Source of the DNA: Nymphaea colorata
Taxonomy: Eukaryota > Streptophyta > Magnoliopsida > Nymphaeales > Nymphaeaceae
Direction of reading: 5' to 3'
Assembly (NCBI RefSeq): GCF_008831285.2
Contig: NC_045150.1
Coordinates: 9,996,001-10,060,000, forward strand
Length of the DNA: 64,000 bases
The notes beneath the pieces are model-generated. The model ran no database searches. It was not told the DNA's origin and worked only from the letters and a program-made list of their open reading frames with translations. The translations under genes were made by a program, and so were the position numbers. Each line of letters opens with the position of its first letter. Within the stretch, counting starts at the first letter, position 1. Shown one piece after another: positions 59,521 through 64,000 of this stretch.

Positions 59521-62479
59521 GTGAGGTATTCTATAAACAAGAATGAGGACAATATGTAAAACAGGCTATAAATATCTAGCTGCAAACCTTATTTTTCAGC
59601 CATTTTTGGCATTGTCAGAGTAAAGATGAGTGGGGGCGGGAAGTGGCCACATTGTGTTGCAAATGTTTATAAAGTGGCTGGTTTACTATGGTCTAATGCC
59701 TCCCCAATCAGGAAAACCAGGTTGGTGGTACAAAGGTTTCTCTTCTCAAACATGATCAGAATTATGGACTCTGTTCTTGTAGAGAGGATTCCTAAAGACT
59801 GTCATGTTACTCTAATCACAAACTGTCATGCTCTTAGTTCTCGTGTCAAGGAACTAAGAGAGTGACTCTGGTTCTTTGGTAGTCTCAATAGTGAGAAGGT
59901 ATTCCGTGGTTAAAGATCACTTCTCTTTGGAGGCTATCTCCTTTGGAAACTCCTTTGTCGTTGACAAAATCAAAAAAACAAAAAACAAAAGAAAAGCCAA
60001 CATTAATGATACTGAAGGTCGCTGATTCATGTCAGACAAATCTTGAAAAGTGCTGACCCTGACCATGGAAAGTTTGCTGAGTGAGCAAGAGAGTGTTGAG
60101 GCTAAGTTAGAGGCCAGTTCTTAATTGTGTTTTTTATGTTGATTTTTTTTTTATATTATTTTTCATCATTAATGGAAGGAGAAACCCAGCCCGATTGCAT
60201 CTGAACGGTTCCTCGTCAAGGAAAGTGTAGCATTTCGGGCCCCCATTGAAGGGAGAAGGTATACATCATAGGGTTGGGGCCCCCATGCATTTTTGTGGTC
60301 TACGTTATTTTAGCAATACAGACAAAAGTGGTAAGAACAATATTTTTTTGAATATTACCGTTTTCAAGAATGAAGAGCCTCAATGGATAGTTGAAGGAAG
60401 AAGGTTGACAAATTAACATACTCCTTAGGAAAATAAGGTTCCTAGTGATAAATATAATTATAAATTCAGATAAATATATAATAAATATATATTAAATAAA
60501 CATATATATATATATATATAATCATTTCAATCTTATGGATGTTGGACGACTAATAGATTTAAAATATGTCACTGATAAACCCATGAACCATTAAAAAAAT
60601 TGCCTTAAATAGGCACTATTTGATACACTGTTGCTAATACAGCTGCATGCTTTAGCGACCGTTCTTTATTTTTAGTAATAAGACAAGATCTAGGAAATGA
60701 CAAATTTGAATATGTGTGTGTGTGTGGATTCAAATTTGATGGATGCTAGATATTGTCATATAGCCCAAAATAAAACATTATTTGATAAAATATAAACACT
60801 GCAGGGGTATTAGCAACGGTTTATGGTTTGTGGTAGTGTGTTTTTATAATAGTTTATCATGATTTCAACAACAGTTTTTGGTGCTTTCAACCATAGACTT
60901 TTAACTTTTTAATTACCTAAAAACACTGGGCATTCAACATGCTATAATTCTCCCATATAAAAGTACTAGTAATATCTTAAGTAGTTTTAATTTTTATAGG
61001 TGAAGACTAAGTAGCACCACTGTATGGCATCTAATGATAATTTAATTAGATTACTATAAACTCATGCACAAAATGACTTTTATCATATCTAAAGGGTGCA
61101 AAAGATTCCATGTTCGGTTTTAAGCTAGGCCTCTTTCAAATGCATCACCCAAAAATATTAATTAGCTGACAAGAAAGTTCTCAATGATGGGAAACCTCTC
61201 ACACACACGAGATCAGTGGGAACTTCGTAGCAAACGTCCTGTATATATGCTGCCAAAACACTATGACTGACTCTAAGGGTACGCACTGGGCCAGGCACCA
61301 GATGGACAAATGGGACCAGTTGACCTACTTGCCAGATAAAAAAACACGCTGGGATAGCTTGCCTGGGTCGGGTATTGGGGGCTCGACTTGGCCCAAATAC
61401 ATACCTTTATACTTCTTCTTCCCACATTCTTTGGCATGATGCCAGCATTCGACTCCCATACAAACTCTTGACATATTCCCAATTATTTCCAAAAATAAAA
61501 AAATGAAAAGTGAAGAGTTTCAAATAAGGATAGATATCAGGTTGAGTACAAGATAAACATGAAGTTGATGGCCAGGCCCTGGCCAAATAACTAAACAGAA
61601 CAGGCTTGGACTGCCAATAAAGGCTTTGGGTCAGCCTAAGCACGGCATTGTCAAGCCTTGGACCTAACCCTTTGACGTCCCCAGGTTGGGTTAAACTGCA
61701 GATGCCCTCTTTGACCAACTCCAATGATGTCAATGATCGATTCCTCAACAATGCTGGACTGTAGATCGTTTGTGTGGGCCCACAGTTTGAGAGTGAGATC
61801 AAGATGGGAGCTACTTTCTCAATATTGTGGAAATTTCTCTCAATGAAATGTAAAACCAAGTGCAAACTTAAAGGAAGCCGTAAGCACATCTGCGTCTTTT
61901 AAAATGGGCGATTGGCGATGAATTGCCTAAATCATGCTTCATTGCGAATCACTTGAATAAAGACTGGCTGATTGCCTCAAGGCACATAGGGCAACTGGCT
62001 GCAAGGCAGTTCATATCCAAGGAATTCAAGGTTTGAATCTTGTGGCCGCTGTCACATTCTAATGTGTTATTTCTCTTGTCTGCAATCCATGGCAAGAACA
62101 ACATTCGAGTTGAACGATGTACAGTACGTCCACCTTGGTGGTTTTATGAAGAAGATAGTTTCTTCTAAGTAAACATGAATAAATAAATATATTAGCCGAT
62201 TTGTATAACACTTTGGATCAACCCAAGCCAAGCCCCTACAATTCAAATCGGCTGATTCCAACCAACTTTTACAAGAGAAAAATAGAATGTGAGAGTATGA
62301 AGAATTAAAGTACCATTAAGTTGGATTGATAGGTATCACAATAGGCAACTCCTATTTATCAAGAATGATGCAGGAACATGTGGGCTTGTCTGGGCAATTG
62401 CCCACACGGGCACACAAAAATTACGAGTTTACTTACTAAAGCTCCCTAGCTATTTTTCTGATTAGCATATGGCATCTCT
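59521..62479. other. Intergenic after the LINE, no gene recognised
   Basis: The part up to about 60,170 may be LINE 3' untranslated sequence (T-rich at 60,130-60,165). Beyond that there is AT-rich DNA with (TA)n at about 60,500-60,522 and (TG)n at 60,713-60,726. A minus-strand frame of 160 codons at 61,407-61,889 has no recognised domain. I see no clear transposon ends. Confidence 0.5.
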
Positions 62480-63200
62480 CGTTTAGACTGGAAAATAAAC
62501 GAAGGTCAACATACTTTAAACATGTTTCAGGGTAATTAAAATGGTGATTAACAATGGATTGGTGTCGATAAAAAACATCGCAAAAGATGCATTTGCAACG
62601 ATCAATTGCTTGACCATGGTTTTCAATTATGGAATCCAACTTTTATGGCAATTTTTAACAATACAAAATAACCATCCGAGGATAGAAATAGCTGCGTAAT
62701 TTCAACACACACACACACACTCATATATATATATATATATATTCCCACTAACATTGCTTTGTTTGATGCTTCTAGTATGTTTTCTATATGGGAAGATACC
62801 TAATCCAACAAATAACAAACATTATCTAAGTCTACAGATGACCTTGCTCAATTATATGTGTAAACTAGTCATGATTGATTATTTATTTTCTGACAATGAA
62901 ATAAGTACATTTTATTTAGGATTTACCATCACAGAGGCTGATTCTGTTGAATTTCAATGAACCGGCAACTGTGGGACGCCTGAATGCTAGTTGGGTCTGG
63001 CTCATGGCAAACATTGGCCAAAGAGACACTGGATTTATGAGTCATTTTACCCAAATCATGAAAATGTTTAATTGATAAGATATTTTTTCTGGTCTTATTA
63101 AGAAAGAAAATGATGGCTATTAATTGCCAGACCCTTTAAGATTTTATCATCTAGCTAGCCCTAGTCCAGCTTCATCCACATTTTCTTGTCATTTTGTGCC
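62480..63200. repeat. Diverged fragment of the 7.5-kb unit and spacer
   Basis: 62,480-62,960 matches about 35,050-35,660 of copy A ('aaaagatgcatttgcaa', 'gatcaattgcttgacca', 'tttgtttgatgcttctag', 'gaatttcaatgaacc'). 62,960-63,200 matches 38,690-38,860 of the spacer ('tgtttaattgata', 'ttttatcatctagcta', 'catccacattttcttgt'). It is adjacent to neither of those blocks, so it is a remnant of another array unit, probably the one belonging to protease copy C. Confidence 0.8.
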
Positions 63201-64000
63201 TTCCCATCGTGCAAATCAAAATAAAGTTCTTAATTAAATGTTAGAATTAATCATCGTTAAAAATAATTTCTATTTGAACTACAACTTGGATTTCTTTTAC
63301 CCCTTGCATCTTCAATTTCTTGCCTTCTGCACCAAATTTCCTCCTTCACCCCATGAGACTCAGTCAATTCTTCACATGGAACAACCTCCCAGATAGTAGC
63401 AGCTTTATTTCCCTGCTCAATTTTTGCCAGCACCCTAGGCAACTGATCTTGAGGCTCTTAATTCTGTTGAACAAATTTGGCCACCTGGTCCTTGTTCAAT
63501 CTCATAAGACAATACTTGAAACTCTAAGAAACTTAATTTGAAGAAAGAAAAAATATTGTAAAAGCGGTATTGTATCACTTATCGATCGGGCTAACCTATA
63601 CATGTATGGCAATATTGTAAACATATTGTAAATTTATTTTTGTAATGCATTCACAATTAAAAAATAAAAGATAGTGATCAATTCTGATAAAACCAAGAAA
63701 AAAGTTTCCTCTATAGAACAACTCATCACAATATTACACATATAATAAAAATTCACAAATCTTCATCTAAAGACATAATAATGATAAGATATGATAAACA
63801 TGATAAAATTTGAGGTCTTAAAGACTTTTACAATAAACTTTTTACTGTTTTTACATCATATTATCAAACATTTATAATATGCAACCTATCTTTTAATCTT
63901 CTTCATCTTCATTATAATATTCAAACTCATTTTGCTTCATTGTCATCACCCCCTTCAAGTGGAATGTCCTCACCAGCATATGCAGGCTACCCTTATTCAA
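63201..64000. other. Window end, nothing firm
   Basis: AT-rich. A minus-strand open frame at 63,257-63,442 includes LAKIEQGNKAATIWEVVP but has no domain I can name. The rest shows no structure. Confidence 0.45.

Noticed and set aside
61407-61889. 160-codon minus-strand frame
   Set aside because: Longest frame in its area but without recognised motifs, signal or conserved partner. Left as intergenic.

Overview
The window looks like nuclear DNA of a flowering plant. It is AT-rich and full of (TA)n and (GA)n microsatellites. Three plant gene families are recognisable (a TPS-b type terpene synthase, a CC-NBS-LRR resistance gene, and CDR1/nepenthesin-like aspartic proteases), and the rest is dominated by plant-type LINEs, an LTR element and small TIR elements. 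The species cannot be fixed from the sequence alone. I found no intact protein-coding gene: every recognisable gene is broken by stops, frameshifts, deletions or insertions.

Layout. 1-4.7 kb: intergenic DNA with a hAT-like non-autonomous element (1,410-2,130) flanked by near-perfect 8-bp target-site duplications. 4.9-6.8 kb (minus): a monoterpene synthase pseudogene, preceded by a roughly 380-bp promoter-proximal unit in tandem (6.84-7.8 kb). 10.3-13.9 kb (plus): an NLR pseudogene whose last part is duplicated again at 14.25-14.6 kb. 15.4-27 kb: a duplicated block carrying minus-strand LINE 3' sequence. Its second copy is split by a long LTR-like insertion (22,325-25,931) with a CpG-rich block, a TATA box and an internal tandem repeat. 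27.8-29.3 kb: purine-rich and other tandem duplications.

30.6-49.4 kb: a direct segmental duplication of about 7.5 kb (30,646-38,199 and 41,955-49,385). Each copy carries the same aspartic protease pseudogene and several kb of non-coding DNA. The 3.8-kb spacer holds a related fragment plus a chain of exon-like minus-strand segments from an unidentified gene. 50-63 kb: more divergent pieces of the same array (50.0-50.8 and 62.5-63.2 kb) and a third, older aspartic protease pseudogene (52.5-54.5 kb) next to a decayed full-length-like LINE (54.8-59.5 kb).

Taken together this is a graveyard of three defence-associated families (volatile terpenoid synthesis, NLR immunity, CDR1-like extracellular proteases). 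The protease lesions are shared by both 7.5-kb copies, so an already dead gene was duplicated. I see no operon-like, CRISPR or novel multi-gene system. The most informative signals are the relative ages of the nested duplications and insertions.
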